64,000 nucleotides of DNA from Cydia pomonella (GCF_033807575.1 NC_084708.1:5542501-5606500), one strand, 5' to 3'. Numbered from the stretch's first letter, positions 1 through 12,041 are shown. Translations and numbers: made by a program. Notes: a model not told the origin generated them from the sequence alone.

Positions 1-1263
1 TATTATATATTATATTCTCATGTTTCTGTATAGATTATAACATAGATTTTCAGTTTTATTTTGAACTAGTAACTATGGAAGACGTAATTCCGAAATAAAC
101 ATTATTAATATTATTATTCAGGTAGGTAGTGATGTAAATATTGTTTAGGTACCTGTTTCTCATTAGTCTGCTATTGTATTCCACTGCTCGGCCAATGCCT
201 ATAATTGTACCTATGTACAGATGCAGAGTAATATCTCCCTCTAATCCCACCGAAAAGTATTAAATCGTCTTCTTTTTGGTTAGACTCTGCCACGATATAC
301 AATTTTATGGTTGTCCTGGTACATCAGGCAGTCTAGCGGACTTGGATATTGAATTTACAAATATTTAATACCTATATCCTTTTACCGATATCGTTTTGGA
401 ATGAAATGAAATATCTTTATTTTCAAGCTTTACTCCAAGGAAAAAACAACGTTTTATGTATTATAAATATACTTACCTACAATGTAAAAATTGCTCACTA
501 AAAAACCCGGAATGATAATTCCTTTAAATAATCTGAAGTTTCCGGTCTAAAATAAGAATGGCTTTTACGCTGACGTTAAAAAGAGGAAAATGTTACAATT
601 TCATCTGATTACTACATGTTTAAATCCTATTCATATTTCAGGATAAATAATACGTAAAAACCGTAAAAAATATAAACAGAAACAATTTATTCGTAAGCAC
701 AAACAGTGAAGAGAAAATTACTTATACAAAACAGAAAAATATAGGAATAGCACTTTCTGTGCAAGTGAAACGAAAAGCGCTGATCTTCCGATGAGATCAT
801 CAGATACGTTTATATGGAGGAATAGAACAGACATACCTAAGTGGTTATATTATAGTGTACCTACATACGTTTTAAGGATGACTCACTTTAGACCGGTCCG
901 GGGCCGGGCCGGGGTGTCCGACACTTCGTTCACTATGTCATCTAGTACCCACAACACAAGCAGTATTGCGCTTAATGTGGGACTTTTTTTTTGTATAAGT
1001 ACAATTGACGATCTTTTTGTGAATTTATGCTATATTATGGAAAAATAACATGTAAAATTTTCAATGAGAAATATTATTTATATTCATTTATTTATTTTAT
1101 GTGCAGAGATAGCATATGACAGATTGCGGATGGACTGTCTTTGGGCATTTCAGCCAAAAAGTGCATCCTTTTAGCTAAACAAATCGTAATAAGTATTTAT
1201 TTATTAGAAAGGAAAATGTTCCCGAGATGTTTTAAAGCTCATTTTCGACCCACTGTATCGCGT
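1..1263. other. AT-rich non-coding stretch
   Basis: No coding region, RNA gene or clear repeat structure is visible. The only open frames are short (64-85 codons), lack recognisable motifs and lie in AT-rich sequence. It may be diverged repeat or intergenic DNA. Confidence 0.5.
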
Positions 1264-1320
1264 GAGAATGAAGAGGCCTTTGCTCAGCAGTAGGTGGAAA
1301 TAGGCCGATATTGATATTGA
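1264..1320 (+). mobile_element. LINE 3'-terminal fragment (tail only)
   Basis: The stretch reads AGGCCTTTGCTCAGCAGTAG and continues to a GATATTGATATTGA tail. This resembles the 3' terminus of RTE-like LINEs in Lepidoptera (pattern 'gcccagcagtgggac...(gat)n', from memory). Only about 55 bases remain, so the family call rests on this signature. A related tail is at 21,483-21,535. Confidence 0.45.
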
Positions 1321-2460
1321 TTACTACTGAGACAACAGCTTGCCGCAAATGCTGTGATAGTCACAGGTACAGTCAGCATCAATAGTAACGAATGAAACAA
1401 CGCGCCAAAAGTAGGCAAATAATATCTTTTCCAAATACCTATAGGCAAATCTCTAAAATTTACGTCCAAAATTATTTTTTTAAGTCTTAGTTGTTCTACA
1501 TATAGCACCATCACTTTTTGTTAAGCTGTCACAGAATGGTAGATGCTTTAGACACTTGTTTGATCCGCTACTTTTGATGCTGACTGTACCTACGATATTT
1601 TATAGTATTTATATACTTTAGAAACAATATCAGTAGACGTTTTGGTAATAAACAAGTTAATTAAATTTACTGTCATTATATATTTTATTATAGAAACTAA
1701 AATGCCAATAATGTGCTCTTAAATATATTTATCTACACACATATCATAAACCCTCTATGATGCCTTCAAAATCCGTAAATAATGGCCAACATTACGATGA
1801 ACTGTTTTGTTACAACAAATTTCTTATCTATGATAATGTTGTAATTGCTTCATAACTACATCAAAATTTTTTTTGGTTGGTTAACCAATAAATGTTATGA
1901 CTACCCGAAAATTTACAAATTGTTTGTTGACTTTTATTTAAATACCTAAAGATACAGAGTTATAGGTATTTAATCTTGACAGATCTTATATTCTTCGTAA
2001 AAAAAGTATTTAAAAAAAACCTAACTACAATATATTTCAAAATCGAAAAGAGCATCATAATGACACCTCACATTAAATAATCTGCCAAGCCGAGTACATC
2101 GCTGGCTATATAAATAATAAAAAAATATTTCCTTTCAATTGAATACAAATATCCTCCCCTTCTGCGTCGATCCGGTAAAACTAAAAACATAAACACGGCA
2201 CATGCAAATACATAAATTCTCAACAAAAACAAATGTGGATTGCTTGTTAAAGTTATGATTATGGTTACTAATTAGCATTAAATTTGCTTCAAATAGTATT
2301 AGTATTAAAATTTTAATACTGGTATTTGTAATGACATAATTAATAAACCCAATGCCGTGCCCCGTTCGAGTCTTTATAATGGCTGACCACAGATAAAAAC
2401 CCCTTTATATTAAGATGATTATTATAAAAATGAAGCTTAATTGTTAAAATGTAGGGTTCA
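1321..2460. other. AT-rich non-coding stretch
   Basis: I see no gene or repeat that I can support here. It contains runs of A/T and short open frames only. Confidence 0.45.
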
Positions 2461-2568
2461 AATTTAAAGTAGGATGACTTGGAAATTGTAAAATTTTAAT
2501 TTTATGAATAAATAAATTAAAGACAACACAAATAGGTGGAAAAACAATTAAAAACTTAAATTAAAAAC

Positions 2569-3131
2569 TTATAAATAAAAAAATTGTCCCAGATCGAGAC
2601 CGCTTGGCAGGGTGCCCAGAAGGCTGGCTGCATTGCCCCTCTGGATAGCGATGCTTATCCGCTGGGCGAAGTACAGGCCAGCCCTCTGATCACCCGAAGC
2701 CTCTATAAGGCGTTTTGCTAACTCCTTATAGAGGCGGCGCGCGCTAGGCCCCCACGGCCCTAGGGTTTCAACCCCAAACGCCGCAAATATGTAACTACTG
2801 CCGAGGTTGACATACTTTCGACGCTTGAGGCTTTCGGCTGAGGATGCGGCCGCACCAGCGTCAACTTTGGTGCCTGGAATATGGGACGGTGCCAGGGTAT
2901 CTACGCATGTAGCATCCCAGACAAGGGGCCGTCCCATACTCCAAGGCACCAACGTCATTCCAACAGGCCTCTTACCATCATCCCTGACCAGGCCGTTGGG
3001 CTCGAGGACCGCCGGTACCTTGGCACTAACAAAGGCCCTACGGATGACGTCATTGATGCTGGCGTGCCGAGGTATCCTCCCAGCACTTCGGCTGCAAGAG
3101 AGGCCGTGGTGGCCTAGGTTGTCTACCATGA
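2569..3131 (-). pseudogene. 5'-truncated RLE-type LINE, C-terminal domain (copy 1, dead)
   Basis: An open frame of 210 codons runs from 3201 to 2569. Homology to the copy at 14.8 kb starts near 3131, so the first 20 or so codons are flanking DNA. The shared part holds GHHGLSC (end of a zinc knuckle), RHASI (RHxxI motif), then KRPVG...WDAT, and ends in IQRGNAASLLGTLP. In R2-type non-LTR elements RPD...D forms the restriction-like endonuclease centre. Here the codon at 2964-2962 is GTT, so Asp is replaced by Val and the site should be inactive. The upstream Cys residues and the reverse transcriptase are missing through 5' truncation, as expected from incomplete target-primed reverse transcription. 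An AT-rich 3' UTR follows below 2569. The clade (R2, R4/Dong, NeSL, Hero or other RLE group) cannot be fixed without a search. Confidence 0.8.
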
Positions 3132-3201
3132 CTTGGAAATGGTTCTTGAAAACGCAAGTAGGCTCCTTATATTTATAATAGAAAGGACTACTTATATTCA
3201 T

Positions 3202-5400
3202 AATTGACTAGGATGGCAGTTGTATATCGGAAGGAACAGCGTGGGAAGGTCGACGACGTGCTCTCTTTTTAATTAACACCTTTTATTAGAAAGGCTGAAA
3301 GGGACTTGTTTTACAAGCTACAAGCGTTTGAAAAAAAACTGGTCAAAAATTAGCTGATAACCAGTAAATAAGAAGGTTGGCCTGGTTAGCCAGTTTAGAT
3401 CTTTAGGGAAGGCGATTATCCAGAAATTGCGGTGTTTTAGGTCTAGGATATCAATTAAATAAACATATCTATTTATTTTTCAAAGCAATTACAACTACTT
3501 GTTTTTGTAACTAAAATAAAAGAAAACTGTAAATAAAAGAATAGATGATATACAATAGGCAGTCTTTACAAAGAAGTGTGTGGTTTGCGCGTCATAAAAA
3601 AGGTGATATTTTGATTCATTCTAACGTGAACATTAAACAGCCATTTTAGTTGTTATTTAAAAGCGTCGACAGTGTCATAGAAGAGATTTGTCATAAGTCA
3701 TAACAACAATGAGTAGGATGCGATTATCTGCAGCTGAGTCACGCTCAAAGAGCAATGAGAGTCATCGTTAGCCACAAACACCTGACATTTGATGATGAAA
3801 CCAAAGGTGTAAGGCCTCTTTTTCCACCCCCTTTTCCTTTTATTCCTTATCGTTACATTTTCTTCCTTGGTGTTATAATTTTCCCCGGGTTGTCCCGAAG
3901 TCACTCGAAAAATTCCTTAAAAAAGGTGTTCTAAATTGATCTTGTAAGAGTAATAAGGTCCGTATTTTCGTCTTTGTTAATTCGCATGTGGAAAATGAAT
4001 GTCTCGGTTTTAATTGGTCCTGATTTTTATAACAATTAAAATGTCTAAGTATACTGGACGTATTCAAAATTAGAGGGAGTGAACTGACAGGTTTTAGCAA
4101 ATCGTTTTTGATTTAAGCTTTTTTATGTTAAAATACGATTAAGAAGACATTGGAGTCACGTAAATCCAGAATCATTCGAATTGCTCTTATTGTGTTAGTG
4201 ATAAGGATGAAGGTGCCCCAGCCAGGACCTAGTTTAATAAATATGTATATAGGTATATCTAAAAAGATATGGGAGAATAATACTGCAAACCTAAAATACC
4301 AAAGTTCATTATTGAGCTGAAAATAAAAAGTTGTAGTGTAAAGAAAAAAAGTATACGTTCCTCAAAAGGATGGATTCAAGTTGCCGAACATAGAAATCTT
4401 TTTTTTTTTTTTCTCTTTATTAGGGTAAACAAACAGCCACTACAAGTAATACTTACAAAAATAATTACTATATTGTTTACAATATGTGTGGCCCACAGCG
4501 ATTACCACTGATTGATATAAATTATATTAATTCAGAGCGAAAGCTAAACACCGACAGTCTTAAGGACTCTTGGTGTCAACAACAACATATATACTTTCGC
4601 CTTCAACGGCTCAAACTAATAATATTCACGTCTCAACAACTTCAGACAACAAGTTCATCCTTTACGCTAATTTAAGCCGATACTTGTATGATATTGTTAA
4701 TTAAAAGTTTTTGCGCACATGTACTAGAAGACCTCCATATTCAACGCAAAAACGTAGTAACTGTACATGAAGTTAGTATGCAGATACGGCATTCTTCTCT
4801 GGGACGGTCGAGCAGGAAGCAAGCCGATTCACTATCATGAATTACATTCTCGCTGCGTCCATCAGTCGCAACGATGAGGATTGGCTCCTACTAGTTATAA
4901 TAATTATTGGTATTGCTGGTTATCTGTGGTCATAATTTTACGAACATTATATTAAAGTTAAGTATATTTTGTTTTAAATTAGGTACCTAGTTTACACAAT
5001 CAAAGTTTGATGTGTGTTTATTTAAATGAAAGAAATCTACAATCACTGTTTTTGGGACATAATACGTGCACTCAATCATTGCTGCATTGGCCAATTTCAA
5101 TAAAACAAACACCCCGATTTTTTAGTTTGGAAATATAAATGACCAATGACCGTAATCACGAAAACTACGACGTAACAATTGACCACAAGTTTTTCTAAAA
5201 AAAATGATATGCAATCAATTCGTAACCGCATAAGGAACAATGGGCTAGACAAGTAAAAAGAAATCAAAAATAATAACCAGTGACCAATTCACATCGCGCG
5301 TCGTAGGCGGCGTCAAACCAAGGTCGTTGTGGTGATCTCACTGATTTTTTTCTTCAAGTTAACCGACTAGTTAAAGAAGATTGTATGTTATGGGAATTAG
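3202..5400. other. Non-coding stretch
   Basis: No gene is visible. Short open frames at 3698-4100 (minus) and 4484-4675 (plus) have no recognisable motifs. A T-run and CTCTTTATTAGGG near 4400-4425 could be the reversed poly-A end of an old retro-insertion, but nothing more can be supported. Confidence 0.4.
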
Positions 5401-5666
5401 AAGGGGCCTGGGAAAAGTGCGGGTGATTTAAAATGGTCGTATTATATTATGGCCGCATGCCGTCTATTGTGACCAGACCCTGTACTACCAACACTTAGCA
5501 AGCGTTTGTATAGAACCCAGTGTAAGTTGAACTCAGACTACTCATTGATTGTTACGTTTGTGGGTTCCTCTTATACGGGTTTGCCGTGCTCTCGTGTGGA
5601 ATACGGGATCAGCCATGTTTAAATTCGTTTGTTTTTTGTGGTGGTTTTTTCGCGTCGTGTTTTCGC

Positions 5667-5691
5667 GGGCGCCATTTTTCACAAGGCGCCC
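5667..5691. other. GC-rich hairpin
   Basis: GGGCGCC pairs with GGCGCCC across an 11-base loop, inside a locally GC-rich patch (about 5,640-5,710) that stands out from the AT-rich surroundings. The patch might be the 5' UTR of an old mobile element, but this is a guess. Confidence 0.4.
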
Positions 5692-5767
5692 CGTGGGAGC
5701 TGTTTCGCGCCATTGTTATTTTGTCATATTTGACAACTGCGTTGATTTTCTTTGAACATTTTTTTTT

Positions 5768-5882
5768 TTATACTACGTCGGTGGCAAACAAGCATACGGC
5801 CTGCCTGATGGTAAGCAGTCTCCGTAGCCTATGTACACCTGCAACTCCAGAGAAGTTACATGCGCGTTGCCGACCCTAACCC
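5768..5882 (-). mobile_element. Jockey-like LINE 3' end (short fragment)
   Basis: The sequence with GCCTGCCTGATGGTAAGCAG and ACATGCGCGTTGCCGACC matches the stretch at 63.23-63.35 kb in this window. There it lies at the 3' end of a LINE frame read on the minus strand. Only the extreme 3' part is present here, next to a T-run that corresponds to the poly-A side. Confidence 0.6.
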
Positions 5883-6288
5883 CACCCCCCCTCGTTGAGC
5901 TCTGGCAACCTTACTCACCGGCAGGAACACAACACTATGAGTAGGGTCTAGTGTTATTTGGCTGCGGTTTTCTGTAAGGTGGAGGTACTTCCCCAGTTGG
6001 GCTCTGCTCTAGATCTGGAATGACATCTGCTGTGCTGTGCCCTACCACACAAGGCGAGATGACATTCACATTGCCCATACCTCTCTTTTGGACGTAGTTT
6101 AAGGACATACCCGGGTCCAAAGAAACATATTTATAAAGAACATATTTAAGTAGAAACAAGAGCAGGACAAATTTTAAATACAAGTATATTGAGGCAAAAC
6201 ATTAAAATCCGCGCGATCTTCTCAATCATCTGTTTAAATTTTCGCGCAACTATTGTTTCTTTCTAATTTCCTGGCTTTACGCCCCTTT

Positions 6289-6492
6289 AGGACATTATCA
6301 CACAAATTGACTAAGCCCCACAGTAAGCCCAATAAGGCTTGTGTTGTGGGTACTTAGACAACGATATATATAATATATAAATACTAACATAGAAAAGATC
6401 CATGACTCAGGAACAAATATTTATGCTCATTACACAAATAAATGCCCTTACCGGGATTTGAACTCGGGACCACCGACTAGGCCAGACCGGTC
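6289..6492 (-). mobile_element. tRNA-related SINE, copy S1
   Basis: Reversed copy of the window's abundant SINE. It runs from the tail side (AGGACATTATCACACAAATT) to the tRNA-like head, where GGGATTTGAACTCGGGACC is the complement of a pol III B box (GGTTCAAATCC type) and CTAGGCCAGACCGG is the complement of the A-box region. The AATAAATAAT tail seen in other copies is missing. Confidence 0.85.
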
Positions 6493-6796
6493 ACCGGAGG
6501 TTACTATGTCATTTGCGGTGTAACATCTTGCTTAGTGAAACAAACAAGAAGTGCCGACGTGCCACTACATATTTATAACGAATGCGCTAGAAAGAATCTT
6601 GTTAGTTCACTTAGTTCTCCATATGTTTATTCATTTACTGTTCTACACAACATATATCATTATTTATTTATAGCGTAGCGAACAAATAAATAAAAAGCAA
6701 GTAAACATCGGCAGGCTAATTGCAAGTTGTGATCGATGTGTATTTCATTTCTTGTTGATATTAGTAATATGATAAATAAATAAATAATAATAAATA

Positions 6797-7034
6797 ATGT
6801 TGACTTTGGTATTCCTTCTTATTTGAAGTTTTTTAATTAGCGAAGGTCCCCTTTTTAGCTCGGGCGTTTTGCTTTCATATGTCCAGTTCTCTATTAATGG
6901 TATTTAGACTGTTAAATCCATAATATGTTGACTTTGGTATTCCTTCTTATTTGAAGTTTTTTAATTGACCGAAGTATTAGCGAAGGTCCCCGTTTTAACT
7001 CGGGCATTTTGCTTTCATATGTCCAGTTCTCTAT
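6797..7034. repeat. Direct duplication of about 100 bp
   Basis: Positions 6797-6894 and 6924-7034 are near-identical, both starting ATGTTGACTTTGGTATTCC and ending GTCCAGTTCTCTAT. The second copy carries a 13-base insertion (GACCGAAGTATTA) relative to the first. About 30 bases separate them. Unit 2 abuts a small inverted-repeat element. Confidence 0.85.
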
Positions 7035-7035
7035 A

Positions 7036-7208
7036 AACTTAATTCGTCGAGTCGTTACCAGGGCGACCTATAGGTCGCAATCCTTAACCGATTCTCCTAA
7101 AATTTTGTGACCAGATTCTATGATTTGGATTTTTTCATAATGCGGAAATTGGCAAAAAGGCCTTAAGTGCCAATAGTTCACCCTGGTAACGACTCAACGA
7201 GCTAAGTT
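7036..7208. mobile_element. 173-bp MITE with about 30-bp terminal inverted repeats
   Basis: The left end AACTTAATTCGTCGAGTCGT and the complement of the right end (AACTTAGCTCGTTGAGTCGT) match and both continue TACCAGGG. The interior has no coding capacity. It lies directly after the duplicated segment that ends at 7034. No target-site duplication is obvious, so the exact ends may be off by a few bases. Confidence 0.75.
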
Positions 7209-7515
7209 TTTTCACTTTTACATTTTCTAAGCTTAACGCGAGGTCTACAGCTCACAGAGCCATCAACCATCTCATATCATGATTGTAGTCAATAATAAGT
7301 ATTTTTATTATAAATAGATAAATCGGAATCGTAAGTAAGTACGTAAGTAGTACTATACTGCCTATACTATAAAGATATTTACTATTTGTCATCTTGTTAA
7401 CGAACATTTCCTTCGACAACTGATAAGAAGAGTCTGTTTATAAAAACAACCGTCTGAAATTATTTATCAGTAATGTTTTGTGAAGTTTTCGTAATTTCAT
7501 TCATAGCGTTTAGGT

Positions 7516-7700
7516 ACGTTTTTTTATGTAATAGGCAGCAAACGAGCAGACGAGCCGCCTGATGGGAAGCAGTCATCGTCGCCCATGGACATAAGCAACA
7601 TCGGAGGAGCCACTTATGCGTTGCCAACCTTTGAAAATCCTAAATACCTGCTTCTTGAAGAACCCCATGTCATAGCGCAAGGGAAACACCTCAGAACGTA
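7516..7700 (-). mobile_element. Jockey-like LINE 3' end fragment
   Basis: Contains GAGCCGCCTGATGGGAAGCA, GTTGCCAACC and CTTGAAGAACCCCAT in the same order as the LINE 3' end at 63.2-63.5 kb, so it is a diverged relative. The T-run at 7519-7524 marks the former poly-A side of a minus-strand insertion. Confidence 0.6.
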
Positions 7701-8021
7701 GCAAAGGTTAAAGGCATAAGGTTTATTATAAAAAAATAACATTAGGTAACTATTCGCGCCTCTTTTCATTATTATCCCCCCTTATCATTAGCAGTAACTA
7801 ATATGTTGATTCGTTATAACAAAAATGTTATTTTTGATAGTTTTTTGCTTGGATTAGTATAAATAAAGACTGTATAATAGAAATTAACATTAAATATTGT
7901 TTTTTAGAGCATTTTAGAAGAAAGCTGTGATTATTTCGGTTGACCGGGAATACCCCAACTATAGATCGCAGGTAGCGGGTAATGGCGGTCACCGAAGGGT
8001 TATAAAAAATATTTAAAAGTA

Positions 8022-8084
8022 AATGTTGCTTATGTCCATGGGTGACGATGACCGCTTCCCATCAGGCGGCTCGTCTGTTCGTTA
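8022..8084 (+). mobile_element. LINE 3' end fragment, opposite orientation
   Basis: TGCTTATGTCCATGGGTGAC and the following CCATCAGGCGGCTCGTCTG are the complement of the segment at 7535-7600. It is therefore a second fragment of the same subfamily, inserted in the other orientation 0.45 kb away. Confidence 0.65.
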
Positions 8085-8095
8085 AAAAGTATCTA

Positions 8096-8973
8096 TATAC
8101 AGGGCGGAAAAATCGAATGCCACATGGATGGCAACTACCTTAAATATTGTAAATAGCACATTTTGTGTAAGGGAGACTTTCCTTTGTTTTTAAAAACAAT
8201 AAATACTGCATTTAAGGATTTATGAAAAATCGCTTGCCTCAGTCGGGACTCGAACCGGTCAAATGTGACAAAAAATAATGTGCTGTATTTTATGATGCAG
8301 AGTGAAAGGGTTACTGATAAGGTTAATTTTTCTCTAAATAACAAATACAATCAGAATAACGGAAGGCCATGAAAATTAACAATTACCTTTGAAATTTGAT
8401 TTCACCCGTCACGTGAATTAAGACGTAATCCTTGGAATACAAGGAAAATAAAGACGTTTAAATGACATGATAATGATGAGCTACACTTATGTTTACTTAT
8501 CACTTTAGTTGCGATTACTAATGCCACTTTAGTAACCTACCTACTTCCTTTGATAGGAAAATTGCATCAATTATTCTCTAGTCATCATAGTAGCTAGGAT
8601 AGGTAAATTTTTAAAAATGGAACATTTTAACGAACCGTTTTTGTTTTTTAAGTGCAATCTTTTTAATTTAAAACAAATAATGCCCGACTTGTTGAACGCA
8701 TTCTTTTCTTTTTTTTCGAATTGTGTTTATTCCATTTTCAAATATTAGAGCTACTATTTTACGTAGATAAATTGAAATTGTGACTTGCAAGTGCTTTTAC
8801 ATTATTTGACCGGTTCGAGTCCCGACTGAGGCAAGCGATTTTTCATAAATCCTTAAATGCAGTATTTATTGTTTTTAAAAACAAAGGAAAGTCTCCCTTA
8901 CACAAAATGTGCTATTTACAATATTTAAGGTAGTTGCCATCCATGTGGCATTCGATTTTTCCGCCCTGTATAT
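8096..8973. mobile_element. 0.88-kb element with 169-bp perfect inverted arms
   Basis: The left arm is 8096-8264 and the right arm about 8804-8973. I compared them base by base and saw no mismatch over about 169 positions. The outer ends read TATACAGGGCGGAAAAATCG, and TA lies at both flanks, so TA-targeting (Tc1/mariner-like) ends are possible. The inner end of each arm carries GGTTCGAGTCC, a tRNA T-arm/B-box-like sequence, in CCGGTTCGAGTCCCGACTGA. The 540-base centre has no supportable reading frame. Perfect arms imply either very recent insertion or gene conversion. It could also be two truncated SINE copies arranged tail to tail. Confidence 0.85.
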
Positions 8974-9799
8974 ATATATAAACGTAAAAGTCTTGACTGA
9001 CTCACCTAAATCAACGCCCAGCCCAAACCATGGACCATGGACAAACTATATAGAGCTGAATTTTACACAATAGGTAGTTTTTATAACGTTAGTATCCACT
9101 AAGAGGGGGATTTTCAAAATTCATCCCCTAAGGGGGTTAAAAAGGGGATGAAAGTTTGTATGGGGTTCAAGTTTTATTTTAAGCTAGGAATTCGAAACTT
9201 CTAAAAGCTTAAATCTAAAATCGAATAATCTAATGCTAAAAACTAAAAGTTATCAATATAGTCTATTTATACATTATACGTGTATTCTTGAAGGTAATTT
9301 ACGCGTAATTTGATTAATTTAATGAATACAACATGCGGCCATTTTTAATGGAAACAGTTTTTACCCGATTTTCTCAAGTAGGAAGTAAGCAACTATCACT
9401 GATTATATACCTATATACGGACATGAAATGAACACTGTTTATACGCAATTTTCTCATAAGTAATATGCTAAGATACCTACGGGAAACATTCTTATTGTCA
9501 GACAAATAATTAATATAAATTATGGCGTTATTCATCAATGTCTCTCAACTCTAACAAACCGTTGTCCTGTGTCCCTGTTCGTTATTTTGACATAAGTGTT
9601 GGCTTGAAACAGGCAAAATTTAACAAAGTTCTGAAAAGTTTTATGAATAAAGCGGTTAAGTATCAGCGTTTTCCACAAGGTCGTATCTCTGCTACAACCT
9701 TTGCAGGCTGCGACGAAGAGATGACATCAACGCGTCGCCTTTCGATGAGGCTCAATTCAGAGGCAAAGGTTAGGTGGGTTAATTCATTTATCAAGACTT

Positions 9800-9965
9800 T
9801 ACAGTTTACTTACTCCTCTGGAGCAGCGACCCAGCAAAGTGTGTCTTGGCCTACAACACAGTGGCTAGCCACTGATCCCGGTCCTGTGCAGTTTCTCGCC
9901 AGTCTTCAACCTGGAGCTCGCGCAGATCCGTGTCCACTGCTTACGCACATCGTTACCTAGGTTGA
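9800..9965 (-). pseudogene. RTE-like LINE C-terminus, decayed
   Basis: Read on the minus strand it gives VDTDLRELQVEDWRETAQDR followed by DQWLATVL, a stop, and AKTHF. This resembles the C-terminal 'DLRE...W...AQDR..W' end of RTE-like reverse transcriptases. Stop codons interrupt it on both sides. The plus-strand frame at 9538-9960 covers this fragment in antisense and is not regarded as a gene. Confidence 0.6.
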
Positions 9966-10201
9966 CCGGCCGGGCCGCGTGCTGTCGGTTTTCCCTTAAA
10001 CGCTCTTTTCACCGCCCGATCGCTCTAGATGCCTTTGCGCCTTTGTGATGTTTGGTTTAGCAATAGCAACTATCTGTTTGACTTCGGCGTATTTGAACTA
10101 GAATTAAGCAATTATCTATTTTCATATGGTTTAATTGACTTACTATACGATTGCGATTCGATTTTAGGTTGAAATAAACATTACAATATACAGGATCTTT
10201 A

Positions 10202-10434
10202 TTTAGGCACCTGCAATAATTTATGGGCCGATTAGGTCATTTGAGCAATTTTCAATATGGGAATTATCCTGAAATCGCGAAAAAAAATTGACTCTCCCAT
10301 AGAAATGTCAAGGTCAGACAGACAAAATGTTTGAAACAGCCAATTTTTTTTCGCGAGATCGGGGTTGGTCCCATAGTATAGGTTACTCAGTATGACCTAT
10401 ATATTCACCCCTGAAATTATTGCAGGTGACTAAA
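10202..10434. mobile_element. Palindromic MITE, family P, copy 1
   Basis: Ends are TTTAGGCACCTGCAATAAT and ATTATTGCAGGTGACTAAA, which are inverted repeats. Inside, CGCGAAAAAAAATTGACTC and the complementary ATTTTTTTTCGCGAGATC form a second inverted pair, as do TATGGGA and TCCCATA. Copies of the core occur at 25.18-25.37 kb and 50.6-50.8 kb. Confidence 0.8.
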
Positions 10435-10600
10435 CACCCTGTATATGTATAAAAATGGAGGTTCTTAAATTAAAAAAAAAAGATCACACAGGTTTCTAAA
10501 TGGTCGGCAACATACACGTGACACTTCCGTAGTCCATAGCTAAAGGTAATCACTTACCATCGGCCGGGCCGAAAGTTAGTTTGCCGCTGACGTCATTAAA

Positions 10601-11246
10601 AAAAAAAGCGGCCAAGTGCGAGTCGGACTCGCCCATGAAGGGTTCCGTACCATTTATGACGTATTAAAAAAACTACTTACTAGATCTCGTTCAAACCAAT
10701 TTTCGGGGAAAAATTTTTTTTTTAGTTTTATCATTCTGTTTTTGAAGTTACGGAGGAGGGGGGGGGGGGGGGGGGGGCACACACACACATTTTATCACTT
10801 TGGAAGTGTCTCTCGCGCAAACTATTCAGTTTAGAAAAAAATGGTATTAGAAACCCCAATATCATTTTTGAAGACCTATCCATAGATATCCCACACGTGT
10901 GGGTTTGATGAAAAAAAATATTCGAGTTTCAGTTCTAAGTAACATAGATTTATAAGTTTTGCTGTGCTATATGTACTAACACTAATATGGATTGTATTAT
11001 TCGAATTAAAAATATTGAATTTAATTGAATTGAATTAAGTATGGGGAACCCCCAAAATGTATTGTTTTTTTTTTCTATTTTTGTGTGAAAACCATAATGC
11101 GGTTCATAGAATACATCTACTTACCAAGTTTGAACAGTATAGTCGTATAGTTTCGGAAAAAGTGGCTGTGACATAAACGGACAGACAGAGGGACATGACG
11201 AATCTATAAGGGTTCCGTTTTTTGCCATTTGGCTACGGAACCCTAA
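10601..11246. repeat. Dispersed repeat R (GTGCGAGTCGGACTCG family), copy 1
   Basis: Starts AAGCGGCCAAGTGCGAGTCG, has GGGTTCCGTACC near the left end, then a GACAGACAG tract and CTACGGAACCCTAA at the right end. GGGTTCCGTA and its complement GTACGGAACCC form a subterminal inverted pair in all three copies. This copy contains a run of about 18 G followed by (CA)5 near 10,757-10,787, and a TTGAATTGAATT motif near 11,010 that may mark a secondary insertion. Confidence 0.75.
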
Positions 11247-11780
11247 CTAGTCATATTCTTATTTAAGGTTACGCTACTCTAACCAAACGTGTACCCAACC
11301 CAATCCGTGTTCCAATATAAAAAAAATCCTAATGCACCTTTTCACCCATAATTATCACAAGCAGTTATAATTACTTAATGACGTTGATAAACCACAATCA
11401 ACTATGTGCAACAACACTTATTTAATCGTTTAAACGTGGATATCGCTAGCGCCACTTTCACAACGCTTCGCTTATCGCGCGATAGTATATCGTATAGTAA
11501 ACACGGAGGTATAATGAATTCCGGAGTGAGTATTACGGCTATACGAGTAATGTATGAGTGAAAGAGAATCGCATTTCTTTTATGACGTCATTAGGCAATA
11601 ATGCCAACGTTACAATAAGTCAATAGGTATGTCTATATATGTCACTGAATGAATTTATTATGTAATGAATGGATTATTGACATTTGTATTTTACTTTTTT
11701 TTCTTAAAATATAAAAAAAAAAACTTTATTAACCAAAAAAATTGCATACCACGAGTTCCACAGCGCAGGCTTCGTCATAT

Positions 11781-12041
11781 TATAAATAAATAATAAATAA
11801 GTATTATAGGACATTATTACACAAATTGACTAAGTCCCACAGTAAGCTCAATAAGGCTTGTGTTGAGGGTACTTAGACAACGATATATATAAAATATAAA
11901 TACTTAAATACATGGAAAACACCCATGACTCAGGAACAAATATCCATGCTCATCACACGAATAAATGCCCTTACCAGGATTTGAACCCGGGACCATCAGC
12001 TTCGTAGGCACGGTTACTACCCAGTAGGCCAAACCGGTCGT
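11781..12041 (-). mobile_element. tRNA-related SINE, copy S2
   Basis: Reversed full-length copy. The tail side is TAAATAAATAATAAATAA, followed by TAGGACATTATTACACAAAT. The head has GGATTTGAACCCGGGACC (B-box complement) and GTAGGCCAAACCGGTC (A-box complement). Similar ATTATA sequences at both edges (CATATTATA and TCATTATA) may be a degraded target-site duplication. Confidence 0.9.

Noticed and set aside
2807..3178. Plus-strand frames of 123 and 78 codons
   Set aside because: They are antisense to the truncated RLE-type LINE read on the minus strand, which has clear protein motifs.
9538..9960. 140-codon plus-strand frame
   Set aside because: Its second half is antisense to a decayed LINE C-terminus and the first half has no recognisable features.
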